Assembly: GCA_019752045.1 (NCBI GenBank)
Contig: JAIEMP010000020.1
Coordinates: 1-64,000, forward strand
DNA: 64,000 nucleotides
Reading direction: 5' to 3'
From: Chitinophagaceae bacterium
GTDB lineage: Bacteria > Bacteroidota > Bacteroidia > Chitinophagales > Chitinophagaceae
In this document: one piece after another, positions 9,873 to 19,479 of the stretch
How the letters are laid out: each line of letters opens with the position of its first letter
Position numbering within the stretch: position 1 is the stretch's first letter
Translations under genes and position numbers: made by a program
The notes under the pieces: model-generated
The model's database searches: none
What the model was told of the DNA's origin: nothing
Seen by the model: only the letters and a program-made list of their open reading frames with translations

Positions 9873-12872
9873 TCAGAACTTATTAATCATCTGCGTATTT
9901 GTTTTACCTGCAAATATAAATTTCAATACATAGGTTCCGTTTTTTAAACCACTCATATCGAGCTGAAGATTTTGTTCGCCTGCAGCAAGTGTAACCGGCT
10001 TTGCAATCATTCTTCTGCCTGCCATATCATAAATTTCAACCGTTGTTTTTTCGCTTAACGTTGTTGTTACTTTTACATTTAATATACCATGAACAGGATT
10101 TGGATACACTGTATAATAAGAAACCGGAATGGTACTGCGGTTAACCGTTTTAATATCAGTAAAGCTGATATCACCGTTTTGATTCTTTTGAACAAGTCGG
10201 TAAAACGCTACTCCGTTAAATGGTTGCAGATCGGGCAATGCATAGGTTAATACAGTAGTTGAAGCTCCTTTGCCATTTACAGTTCCGATCTTTGTATACA
10301 TTCTTCCTCCGTCAATGGAACGTTCAATATCAAATTGCTGATTGGCGCTTTCATTTTCAGTTGTCCATTTCAGGATTACTTTTTCAGTTTCATTCACCGT
10401 AAAGAAAGAGGTCAGTGATGTTCTGCGCAGTGCCTGATCATTTCTTGAGTACCAGATAGAAGAGGTAACGATTCTTGTTCCATCGGTTTCTGTAATGTCT
10501 AAATAATAATAACGCTGCGATAAATTACTCAATGTGTTATCGGTAAATGTAAACATGCCACTTGTGCTGCTGGCAAGTTCGGTTGCTGCCGTGCCGCTTC
10601 CGGGAACACCGGCCATAATTTTTACAGAAGTAACTGCAGTTGTAGTTACACTGCCTACATTAATTGTTGGTGCTCCTGCCTGTGTAAGAATACTTCCAAT
10701 TGGCTGGTTGTTTATGGTATAAGTAATTCTTGCACCACAATCCTGCGATGCATAGAACCGCATTCTTCTCATGCCATCGAGCAGATCATTCTCACTTAAT
10801 GATGGTGCTAAAACAACTAATCTTGTTTTAGCTGTTCTTCCAAATGTCATGTTATGATTATCATGATCAATGGTTGGACCTACATGATAACCTTTCGACA
10901 GCATGTTTCTGTAGTAGGTTAAATAAGACATGGATGTACCGGGATTTGTATAGCTGGTGTTGGTAGAAAAAGCAGGACCGCTTTCAACAGTAGTACCAAC
11001 CACTGCATCATCTGCTGCCATATCAAAAGCACCATTCAGCAAATCATTATAATCGGTAGAATTAGGGTGAGCTAAATAAGCCAATGCATTATTTCCATGC
11101 CGGTTAATAATATCAAACAAACCACCAGATCCTTTGTATAAACTTTTAGGAACATAAATCTGATATTGTCCGGGGTCCCATCCAATTAAAGAATCAACAC
11201 CATATACAATTACATGACCGCCGCCGCTGATAACGCCCCATTCCATCCCATATAATCCAACAAAAGTAGAAGTAGTTGCTGCTGCTGCCTGCGAACGGCC
11301 CGGTTGCCAATCAGCAATATTCATCCCTGCTGCAGGATGATTATGTTCGCTGATACCAAGAAAATCAAAGCAAAGAGAATTTTTTGCAAATGCATAATCA
11401 TCGGCAGGAATTTTTGTAACATCATCAGCATTACCATCTGAATAGCTGCTGTGTGCATGCAGGTTGCCAAAATAAAAATTTAACGGACCTGCAGGCGGAG
11501 TAACATTTGAATTTCCGCTCAGTTGAACTTTGTTGTCGTTTAAACCGGTACTGCTGAAGTTTATCAGACCACTGTAATTTGTGTTTACAGCAGCAGGCAC
11601 AAAACGAACAGTAACTGTTTGTCCTGCCTGCGCTTCACTTAATGTATAGTTGATAGAGGTTGTAAAAGCAATTCCATCTTTTGATATTTCAAAACCGGTT
11701 GGTGATGTAAGTGTAACAGCATCTGAAATATTTGTTGTTGTATAACTGAATGTTTTATTCGCCGATGCTGAACCTGCTGCTGTAAAACCAAAATCAAGAG
11801 AAGAAGGGTTTACACTAACCGTTGCAGATGGCTGCGGCATTGTTGTAAACGACCAGGTTGCTGATCCTGTAAAACCTGAAAAATTATTTCCGGCAAGATC
11901 CCGGAATGTTCCCGCAGGAACTTCAACATAATAAGCCGTGCTGTAAGCAAGTCCGGAAAATGGAATGGTTGCAGAGGCACCACTGATCGTAATGGTTGCG
12001 GAAGTAACTGAAGTTGTATTCACTGTAACGCCGTCGCTAACTCTTTTTACAGCAATATTTCCTGTTACACCTTTTTGAATATTTTCGTTGAGTGTAAGAA
12101 TTAAATTACCATTGAGCGCAACACCTGTTGCTGTATTTGCCGGATTTAATCCTGCAAGAACAGGAGCTGTAACATCACTTGCTCCTAAACTGAATGAAAC
12201 ATCATCAATAGCCAATCCATCATCAGCACCACTGGCATCAGCATCACTCCACCTTAACCAAAAGAGGGCATTGTTGGCAATACTTAAGCCGGTGATGGTT
12301 ACAGATTTTACAGTTCTGTTTGCAGTTGCATTACCGTCTTTAGCACCGGTTGTACTTGTACTGGGTGATAAAAAATCTAAACTGTTATTGTCGGTCCATG
12401 TACCTATAGAAAGTGATGTAGCATTGAGGCTGTATTGAAAATCCAGTTGATCTGTTCTGCCTGCAGTTCCGCATCTCCATTGTTCTCCTGTATACGAAAT
12501 GGTTATTGAAGTAATGGTTTGACCTGTGCTGTTGCGTATCTGTACACCAAGAGTTGAAGTTAATGAACCAGAAAGCAGTGAGCCGAATGCTCGTTCTGTA
12601 TTTGTTCCTGTACCGTAGCTGTATGTATTACCTGTTGTTGATGTTCCTGCATCAGTTGCGTAGGTTGTATTTGCGTTGGTTCCTGTTTCAAGCAATCTCC
12701 ATCCTGTTGGTAAAGTAGATGAGGTACCCGATGTTGCTCTGAGTGTATTAAAGTTTTGAGTGTAGGTTGTTGTTGTTGAAGAAATGACTACCTGAGCCTG
12801 TGCAGTGACTGAATAAAAGAGTAAAAACAGCAAAAGAAATTTGTCTGTTAAGAATGCGTTGATTTGTTTCAT
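9873..12872 (-). CDS. Secreted PHP-domain (CehA/McbA-like) metallohydrolase with Ig-like domains and T9SS type A sorting domain
   Basis: 'NFYFGNLHAHSSYSDGNADD', 'FDFLGISEHNHPAA' PHP motifs; Big_5-like Ig domain; C-terminal 'YPNPVHGILNVKV...AGRRM'. Start placed at MKQINAF, ahead of a signal peptide; the longest ORF begins at 12908. Confidence 0.8.
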   Translation of the reverse strand: MKQINAFLTDKFLLLFLLFYSVTAQAQVVISSTTTTYTQNFNTLRATSGTSSTLPTGWRLLETGTNANTTYATDAGTSTTGNTYSYGTGTNTERAFGSLLSGSLTSTLGVQIRNSTGQTITSITISYTGEQWRCGTAGRTDQLDFQYSLNATSLSIGTWTDNNSLDFLSPSTSTTGAKDGNATANRTVKSVTITGLSIANNALFWLRWSDADASGADDGLAIDDVSFSLGASDVTAPVLAGLNPANTATGVALNGNLILTLNENIQKGVTGNIAVKRVSDGVTVNTTSVTSATITISGASATIPFSGLAYSTAYYVEVPAGTFRDLAGNNFSGFTGSATWSFTTMPQPSATVSVNPSSLDFGFTAAGSASANKTFSYTTTNISDAVTLTSPTGFEISKDGIAFTTSINYTLSEAQAGQTVTVRFVPAAVNTNYSGLINFSSTGLNDNKVQLSGNSNVTPPAGPLNFYFGNLHAHSSYSDGNADDVTKIPADDYAFAKNSLCFDFLGISEHNHPAAGMNIADWQPGRSQAAAATTSTFVGLYGMEWGVISGGGHVIVYGVDSLIGWDPGQYQIYVPKSLYKGSGGLFDIINRHGNNALAYLAHPNSTDYNDLLNGAFDMAADDAVVGTTVESGPAFSTNTSYTNPGTSMSYLTYYRNMLSKGYHVGPTIDHDNHNMTFGRTAKTRLVVLAPSLSENDLLDGMRRMRFYASQDCGARITYTINNQPIGSILTQAGAPTINVGSVTTTAVTSVKIMAGVPGSGTAATELASSTSGMFTFTDNTLSNLSQRYYYLDITETDGTRIVTSSIWYSRNDQALRRTSLTSFFTVNETEKVILKWTTENESANQQFDIERSIDGGRMYTKIGTVNGKGASTTVLTYALPDLQPFNGVAFYRLVQKNQNGDISFTDIKTVNRSTIPVSYYTVYPNPVHGILNVKVTTTLSEKTTVEIYDMAGRRMIAKPVTLAAGEQNLQLDMSGLKNGTYVLKFIFAGKTNTQMINKF

Positions 12873-13171
12873 GAACAGTTTTTTGGTTGATGAAAGAAAC
12901 CAAATCATTCGTTGCTGGGGAATTTTGTTTATGCACAGGATGTGAATTAGTGTTGCTTCTTGATTTCAGAAACATTCTGAATGATGGAAGGTATTTCTGA
13001 AGAATCCCTCCTTAAAGTTTGGTTACGTAGTTCGTATAAAAAATGAAATATTTCTATCCGTTCATTCGGTACTATCGAATCCGAAAGAACAGTACAACAT
13101 CCGCTTTTTTGTTTAATAAGGAATGGGTGTTTGGCTAAACGCTTTTCATATAAAAACTCAGAGAGTCATAA

Positions 13172-13206
13172 AAATAAACCCCGGTACATTACCGGGGTTT
13201 ATTTTT
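13172..13206 (-). terminator. Terminator downstream of the DEAD-box helicase
   Basis: aaataaaccccggtacattaccggggtttattttt. Confidence 0.8.
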
Positions 13207-13207
13207 T

Positions 13208-14929
13208 TTATCTGCTGTTTGCATCATTCATTCGTATGCTTCTGCCTTTGAATTTTTTACCATCAATGGCGCTGATCATTTGTTTGGCAGATTTGCTGTC
13301 TACTTCAACCCAACTGTTGAGATCACGCATATCAATCTTGCCCAACACATCCTTCCGTAATTCACTCATGTCTAAAATGAATTGCAGAAAACTTGCTTTG
13401 TAAAAACCATCTTTTGTACCGAGGTTTACAAAGAGCTTGGTATAACTGCCGCTTCCGCCACCGGAGTTGAAATCACGGCCCTGTGTATCACGGTAAGGTT
13501 TACGGCCTTCTGTACTGCGACCCGGAACAATGCGTTCACGTTCTCTTTCACGACCAGTACCACGACCATCTTTTTTAAACTTGTCGAATTCACGGCCACG
13601 CTCACGAATGTTGAGGTCTTCTGCGTTTTCGTAGTATTTCAGGAAACGGTCAAACTCCATAGAAGCAACACGTTTCAGAATTTCTTCTTTGCTGATGTCT
13701 GCAAACTTTTCCTGCAACATCGGCACATACGTTTCGTACTCTTCGTTGCTTACATCCATGTTTATGAGCTTATCCATAAACGAGAAAAACTGTTTACGGC
13801 ACACATCTTTTCCCGTTGGAATTTCCAGTTTATTAAATCGGGATTGCACAATACGCTCAATTTGACGAACCTTCCCGATCTCACGGCTATGTACAATACT
13901 CATACAAATACCTGTTTTACCTGCACGACCTGTACGACCACTACGGTGTGTGTACACTTCAATATCGTCGGGTAATTCGTAATTGATGACATGCGTAATA
14001 TCTTTTACATCAATACCACGTGCAGCCACATCGGTTGCAATCAGCAATTGCAATGTTCTGTCACGGAACTGACCCATCACCGCATCTCTTTGTTGTTGCG
14101 TAAGATCGCCATGCAACGCATCAATATCATACCCTTCACGGGTTAACTTCTCCGAAATGTTTTGTGCATCAATTTTTGTACGTGTAAAAATGATTCCATA
14201 AATACCGGGGTTGAAATCAATCAAACGTTTCAATGCTTCGTAACGGTGTTGTGATGACACCACAAAATACTGATGATCGATATTTACGTTGGCTGTATTC
14301 ATTTTACCAACCGTTACTTCCACAGGTTCTTTCATGTACTTACGGCTCACCTTGCGAATCTCCGGTGGCATCGTTGCACTGAATAACCAGGTACTTTCTT
14401 TCTTAGGTGTGTTCTGCAAAATGAATTCAATATCATCCTGAAAACCCATGTTCAGCATTTCATCTGCTTCATCAAGCACCACATACTTAATTTCACCAAG
14501 GTTGATAGCCTTGCGTTCAATTAAATCAATCAAACGACCGGGAGTGGCAACTACGATCTGGATACCACGTTTGATATCACGGATCTGCATGCCAATAGAA
14601 GTGCCGCCGTAAACAGCAACAACCTGCATTCCCTTCATGTGTTTTTTGAAAATTTCTATCTCTTTAACGATCTGCAGACAAAGTTCACGAGTAGGGCATA
14701 CAATTAATGCCTGTGGATATTTTTTGCTTTCGTCTAATAATTGCAGCAATGGTAAACCAAAGGCTGCTGTTTTGCCGGTACCCGTTTGGGCAAGGCCAAT
14801 CAAATCCGTTGTTCCGCTGAGCAGAACCGGGATTGCTTTTTCCTGAATAGGAGTGGGAGTTGTAAAACCGAGTTCACTAATCGCTTTCATCAATCTTTCA
14901 TCCAGTCCAAGCGCTTCAAATGTGTTCAT
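13208..14929 (-). CDS. DEAD-box ATP-dependent RNA helicase with C-terminal DbpA-type RNA-binding domain
   Basis: AQTGTGKTAAF, PTRELCLQ, VLDEADEMLNMGF, SATMP, HRSGRTGRAGKTG. Confidence 0.95.
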   Translation of the reverse strand: MNTFEALGLDERLMKAISELGFTTPTPIQEKAIPVLLSGTTDLIGLAQTGTGKTAAFGLPLLQLLDESKKYPQALIVCPTRELCLQIVKEIEIFKKHMKGMQVVAVYGGTSIGMQIRDIKRGIQIVVATPGRLIDLIERKAINLGEIKYVVLDEADEMLNMGFQDDIEFILQNTPKKESTWLFSATMPPEIRKVSRKYMKEPVEVTVGKMNTANVNIDHQYFVVSSQHRYEALKRLIDFNPGIYGIIFTRTKIDAQNISEKLTREGYDIDALHGDLTQQQRDAVMGQFRDRTLQLLIATDVAARGIDVKDITHVINYELPDDIEVYTHRSGRTGRAGKTGICMSIVHSREIGKVRQIERIVQSRFNKLEIPTGKDVCRKQFFSFMDKLINMDVSNEEYETYVPMLQEKFADISKEEILKRVASMEFDRFLKYYENAEDLNIRERGREFDKFKKDGRGTGRERERERIVPGRSTEGRKPYRDTQGRDFNSGGGSGSYTKLFVNLGTKDGFYKASFLQFILDMSELRKDVLGKIDMRDLNSWVEVDSKSAKQMISAIDGKKFKGRSIRMNDANSR

Positions 14930-15030
14930 TCTTTTTTTCTGTTAAATAAGCGGCAAAGGTAAGGTTTTACTCCCCCTTAAGCAATAAAAAAAGGCCCTGT
15001 AAGAGCCTTTTCTTATAGAGAATGCGCTGA

Positions 15031-16581
15031 TTAATTCACTTTTTCAAGACGTAATTCCAGTTTCTTCTCTTTTTTAAAATATTCCATCACTAATACCGAA
15101 CCTAATTTAGCAGGTAATACCTGTACATTACTGGCTTTGGTAACAAGGTTGATTTTATCGGTTGTAAACTCGTTGTTGTAATAGGTAATGGTGTTAAATG
15201 TAAAATCTTCAATGCCTTTTGTTTTTTTGTAGCTGGTATAACCCACCACAAAATTCGATTTTTCTTTATCACTTTGCAGGTAACTGAAATCGAAACCGCC
15301 ATATGCATATTTCATGGTAATAGCCAGCATATGTGGTGTAAGGAATGAACCGTTCGGAATGGAAGAAAAATTTTCGTGTTTTTTGTAAATAGTTGCATTG
15401 CTGATACCAAACGATTCGCTGAACTCTACCATAACAATATCGGTAGTAGCCATTTTTGCTGGGATAGCTGTTGTGCCGGCAATAACTGCAAGGGCCATAC
15501 CCGAGCCTTCGTCTACTTTTTTGAATCCCTCGGCTACACCATAGTATTTACCGTTTGATGCTTTAACGATTTCATGGAAGTACAGGTAACCGATATCTTC
15601 TACTTTACCTTTTGCATCGGTTTTCAAATACTTACTGAAATCTTTTTCCCAGCTGTTGGTTTTTGTACCGGTCACTTTGCCTTTTTCATCCAGCGTCCAC
15701 ACAGCAATACCCAACGGTTTTGCTTTTACAACGTACGCATCGGGTTTGTAATAAGAACCAATAATTGTAACGGGGCCATCGTTTTCGCTTTCGACAATAC
15801 TTACCGGTAAAAATTTATGCTCTTTGTTCTCTGTTGAAATTTCGAATTTCTTTTTGCCGGTATTGATGTCAAGAGCAAGCAACCACGATTCAGTTTCTTT
15901 AAAAGCGCTTTTTGTTTTAAAAATTTCTACAAAAGCGGTGTTGCCAACATGCCCGAGGTATTGTGCATAGGCATAACTCACATCATCAGCAGGAGTATAG
16001 TTCCATTGTTTTCGCTGGCCTGTTGCATAAAAATTGATCTCGTAGGAATAAGTTTGATTAAACATATTTCCGTTCAGCAGCGGTACTACAGAAATAAACC
16101 CTTTATTCGGTATGTCGAATAGGTTTTTATTTTCGCCATCATCGCCACCGCTTCTGTAATAGTTGATCAGGTTATTGGTACGTTTATCCAGTGTTTTGGT
16201 GTAAACCTGTGTTTGCTTGCCATCAAAGCCATATACTTTGTAGCTAAACGTTTTTTCTTTACTGTCGTAAAATGCAAACATCAGTCCCTGTCCGTTGTAA
16301 GCAGCTTCATACAGCTGGATTGTTTTTACATCAATAAATTTTACTTCTTTTACACTGTTCAGATTTTCGTCCAGTATCTGCAGTGTGTATTCATTTGTTT
16401 TCTTATCAACTTTATCGCTTTGGTAAAAAAGGTAATAACCTTTTACCTGATTGCCTTCTACAATTTCGCCGGAGTTGCGCAGGGTTACGGAGTATACATT
16501 ATCAATGCTGAGTTTGCCTTGTGCCGTACAAAACTGTGTTAGTAATACAAAGCTTAGCAGCAACAGGAGGTTTGATTTCAT
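15031..16581 (-). CDS. Secreted protein of unknown function
   Basis: 516 aa ORF with signal peptide (MKSNLLLLLSFVLLTQFCTAQ). Confidence 0.75.
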   Translation of the reverse strand: MKSNLLLLLSFVLLTQFCTAQGKLSIDNVYSVTLRNSGEIVEGNQVKGYYLFYQSDKVDKKTNEYTLQILDENLNSVKEVKFIDVKTIQLYEAAYNGQGLMFAFYDSKEKTFSYKVYGFDGKQTQVYTKTLDKRTNNLINYYRSGGDDGENKNLFDIPNKGFISVVPLLNGNMFNQTYSYEINFYATGQRKQWNYTPADDVSYAYAQYLGHVGNTAFVEIFKTKSAFKETESWLLALDINTGKKKFEISTENKEHKFLPVSIVESENDGPVTIIGSYYKPDAYVVKAKPLGIAVWTLDEKGKVTGTKTNSWEKDFSKYLKTDAKGKVEDIGYLYFHEIVKASNGKYYGVAEGFKKVDEGSGMALAVIAGTTAIPAKMATTDIVMVEFSESFGISNATIYKKHENFSSIPNGSFLTPHMLAITMKYAYGGFDFSYLQSDKEKSNFVVGYTSYKKTKGIEDFTFNTITYYNNEFTTDKINLVTKASNVQVLPAKLGSVLVMEYFKKEKKLELRLEKVN

Positions 16582-16592
16582 GTTCGGTTTAT

Positions 16593-18044
16593 TTAAAATG
16601 AATATTTACGTTGGTTAAAATATTGAATGTAGTGAGTGGTCCATTTACTTTTTTCTTCCGTTTTCCGGTAATTCGATTTACTGTGAATTAGTGCATACAG
16701 GAACTCTTCGTTTGTTTTTCCTTTTTCTTCATAAGGTAAAAGGAAATAATAGCTGATAGCTCCAAAATCGCTGAGTCTTGCCTGTTGAATAAATCGGAGC
16801 AGACTGTTGTATTGTTCGCCAAAGCTGTTGTTTGGTAAATCGCAAATACGGTTCAGGGTATGGTTTTGCTGGGCCGTAAAAATTTCATGCAGGCATTTGC
16901 CAGTAACGGTTATCAGGTAAAGATTGTCCGGTTGCTCCTGCAGCAGCAGTAAACTGTAATAAAGTGCTTCTGAAATACTTCCCGAATTGTAACAGTATTC
17001 AATTATTTCAAAGCGGTATAGTTGTTTCAGCCGGTTAAATACAGCTTCGCTTATTACAAATTGCAGACGGTTGCCGGATTCTGTTTGTGCAATCTTTGGT
17101 TGTATCAGCTGTATGCGTTTTTTACAATCGGGATGTGTTTTTAAGGAGTCAGTTTCGTTGGTTGTTTTAGTATCAGCAGCGGCTTGCGAAAAGAAGGAAC
17201 TCGTCTTTTCAATCCACTTTTTCTGAAACGGGTAGGCTGTAAAGTTGAATTGTGTTTCCAGTTGCAAAGCAGTGCCGGAAAGTTCTTCATCAATACTATC
17301 GAGCAGTTCGAGTGTGGTAATAATCTGCGTTATATCAAAACGGGTATTCTTCAACAGTTCCAATGCACCTGCATCGGCCGATGTTTCATCTTCCCGGCTG
17401 TGTCTGCGACCTCTGAGTACAATATTTTTTGCCAGCAGTTCTGCCTGCTGCCGTTTTTGATATTCCGATTTCTGTATTCGTTTTAACTCCTGTTGGTATT
17501 CTTTTGAATTGATGGTTGTAACATACTGTGCAATGCGTTTATTGCTGTGGTCGAGTTGCAGGTGTGTAAGTTCATGACAAAGTGCAAAAGCCAGTTGTGC
17601 TTCGTTTTTTAAACGATACAGTAACCCGATATTTACAACGATGGTTCCTTCGCCAAAGCAATATGCATTGGGCCAGGAACTTCTTGATACCAGGATGTGC
17701 GGATTAAAACTGCGCAGCCGGGGATTACCTTTCAGAATTTCTTCAACAATGGAATGGATATAATCTGTAACATCAGCATCTGTTATTATTTCTTCATCGG
17801 TAAACAGCTCTTTGATGCTGGTAAAACGGCGGCTGTACAAAGCACGAAAATCTTTTTTGTTTTCGCCATCAAGTGCAATTGAGTCGGCAATGAATTTTTG
17901 TTGAATGCTTTTTAGAACTGCAGACTGTTGAAGCGAGTCGTTCTCAAAAGGTTTGTAAACAACAGACTGTTGAGCACCACACAGGAAAGTAAGCAACACA
18001 GCAAAACAAAATAGTAAAGCAGTTTTTAACACGGGTTGTGGCAT
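16593..18044 (-). CDS. M48-family-like secreted metallopeptidase
   Basis: 'FALCHELTHLQLDHSNKR' HExxH motif with downstream 'ETSADAGALELL'. Confidence 0.85.
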   Translation of the reverse strand: MPQPVLKTALLFCFAVLLTFLCGAQQSVVYKPFENDSLQQSAVLKSIQQKFIADSIALDGENKKDFRALYSRRFTSIKELFTDEEIITDADVTDYIHSIVEEILKGNPRLRSFNPHILVSRSSWPNAYCFGEGTIVVNIGLLYRLKNEAQLAFALCHELTHLQLDHSNKRIAQYVTTINSKEYQQELKRIQKSEYQKRQQAELLAKNIVLRGRRHSREDETSADAGALELLKNTRFDITQIITTLELLDSIDEELSGTALQLETQFNFTAYPFQKKWIEKTSSFFSQAAADTKTTNETDSLKTHPDCKKRIQLIQPKIAQTESGNRLQFVISEAVFNRLKQLYRFEIIEYCYNSGSISEALYYSLLLLQEQPDNLYLITVTGKCLHEIFTAQQNHTLNRICDLPNNSFGEQYNSLLRFIQQARLSDFGAISYYFLLPYEEKGKTNEEFLYALIHSKSNYRKTEEKSKWTTHYIQYFNQRKYSF

Positions 18045-18201
18045 ATGGTTCAGTGAGTAGTTGGCTGCTCAAAAATAACTGAAAACAGCATACCACAAGC
18101 ACTCTGCAGTTCTCAGCAGAAGAAAGGTTTGTATCTGTGCTTTAACAGGTACAACCGTGCAACCTGCCGTTGAAAGAACCCGAAAAAAGAGGTGAACTGT
18201 T

Positions 18202-18209
18202 TATCTTTG
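18202..18209 (+). promoter_or_regulatory. -7 box TATCTTTG very close to the TrmH-family start codon
   Basis: TAnnTTTG match ending 4 bp before the annotated ATG at 18214. Confidence 0.55.
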
Positions 18210-18213
18210 CGCC

Positions 18214-18753
18214 ATGCGAAAACTGGGCATGGATGAACTGAACCGTAAATCGGTGGATGAGTTTAAAGAAGCGGATAAAAATAAGGTGATTGTGGTGCTG
18301 GAAAATATCCGCAGCATGCAGAATGTAGGCAGTGTGTTCCGTACTGCCGATGCGTTTTTGGTGGAAGCGGTTTATCTCATTGGTTATACGCCGCAACCTC
18401 CACACAGGGATATTCATAAAACAGCATTGGGCGCAACAGAAACCGTTATCTGGAAGTATTTCTCCAAAACAACAGATGCACTTACAGAATTGAAAACAGC
18501 AGGTTATAAGATATTCGGTATTGAACAAACACAAGGAAGTATATTGTTGCAGGATTTTAAACAGGGAGCTGATGAAAAGATTGCTCTCATTTTTGGAAAT
18601 GAAGCAGAAGGAGTGGAGCAGGAAACCTTGCATCAATGCGATGGTTGTATTGAAATACCTCAGTTTGGGATGAAACATTCACTGAATATTTCTGTTGCAG
18701 CGGGAGTGGTGTTGTGGGAGATTACAAGTAAAAGGCTACAGAAAAAAGATTAA
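18214..18753 (+). CDS. TrmH/SpoU family RNA methyltransferase
   Basis: 'VVLENIRSMQNVGSVFRTADAF', 'LIFGNEAEGVEQETL', 'IPQFGMKHSLNISVAAGVVLWE' motifs. Confidence 0.93.
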   Translation: MRKLGMDELNRKSVDEFKEADKNKVIVVLENIRSMQNVGSVFRTADAFLVEAVYLIGYTPQPPHRDIHKTALGATETVIWKYFSKTTDALTELKTAGYKIFGIEQTQGSILLQDFKQGADEKIALIFGNEAEGVEQETLHQCDGCIEIPQFGMKHSLNISVAAGVVLWEITSKRLQKKD

Positions 18754-18761
18754 TTTTAAAC

Positions 18762-18974
18762 ATGGAAACAATTGTAATAAATATCCGCAATAAAGAAAAG
18801 GGTAAGTTACTGCGTTCTCTTCTTAAAGATTTGCCGTTTGTGGAAGTAAAAGAAACCCGTAAAAAGAAGTCAAAAGTAAGTAACGGCAGTTTCTTTTTAT
18901 CAAAAGGGATCTGGAAAGATGCATCTATTTCTTTAGCTGAAATACGTAAACAGGCATGGCAAAAGAAGGATTAG
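18762..18974 (+). CDS. Putative antitoxin of a type II TA pair
   Basis: 70 aa, overlaps the PIN-domain ORF start by 19 bp; position and size only. Confidence 0.6.
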   Translation: METIVINIRNKEKGKLLRSLLKDLPFVEVKETRKKKSKVSNGSFFLSKGIWKDASISLAEIRKQAWQKKD

Positions 18975-19345
18975 TTCTGTGTGACTCTAATATAATGATT
19001 GATGTTTACCGGGGGCAGGAAGCAATCATAAAACAAGTAGCCGCATTGGGTAAAGATCGTTTTGTAATTTCAGCAGTATCCGCTGCGGAAGTGTTGTTTG
19101 GAGCACGCAATAAATCGGAACTTCAAAAAATAAAAAAGGATATTGCTAATATACAGGTACTTGAAGTAAACGAAGAAATATCTTCTTTGTTTGTTCAGCT
19201 TGTTTCAGATTATACGTTGTCTCATAAGCTTGCTATTCCTGATGCAATTATCGCTGCAACTGCTCTTACATACAAGTTGCCTTTGTTTACACATAATCAA
19301 AAAGACTTTCGATTTATTACAGGAATAAAATTTTATAAACCATAG
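18956..19345 (+). CDS. PIN-domain (VapC-like) toxin
   Basis: 'LCDSNIMIDVYRG', 'ISAVSAAEVLFGAR', 'LAIPDAIIAATALTYKLPLFTHNQKDF' conserved acidic PIN residues. Confidence 0.88.
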   Translation: MAKEGLVLCDSNIMIDVYRGQEAIIKQVAALGKDRFVISAVSAAEVLFGARNKSELQKIKKDIANIQVLEVNEEISSLFVQLVSDYTLSHKLAIPDAIIAATALTYKLPLFTHNQKDFRFITGIKFYKP

Positions 19346-19352
19346 TTCATAA

Positions 19353-19460
19353 ATGTCTGTAGTAAAAAATTATCTCTCCTTAATTAAGTTTTCGCACACC
19401 ATTTTTGCGTTGCCTTTTGCGTTGATTAGATGCCCCCAACCCCTGAAGGGGAGCATGTAA
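19353..19460 (+). pseudogene. Truncated duplicate of the ubiA 5' end
   Basis: MSVVKNYLSLIKFSHTIFALPFALIRCPQPLKGSM*; first 25 aa match the intact ubiA start except one residue, then runs into a CCCCTGAAGGGG palindrome. Confidence 0.85.
19430..19456. repeat. Family A palindrome (gcccccaacccctgaaggggagc)
   Basis: CCCCT-GA-AGGGG core at the junction of the ubiA duplication; related copies at 6717, 7444 and 21645. Confidence 0.7.
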
Positions 19461-19479
19461 ACCCTCCTAAATTTGTAAC

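Noticed and set aside
13382-13975. 197-aa ORF antisense to the DEAD-box helicase
   Set aside because: Cys/Thr/Phe-rich translation typical of an antisense frame of a helicase CDS.
18142-18678. 178-aa ORF antisense to the TrmH-family gene
   Set aside because: The plus strand carries clear SpoU motifs; the minus ORF looks like shadow coding.
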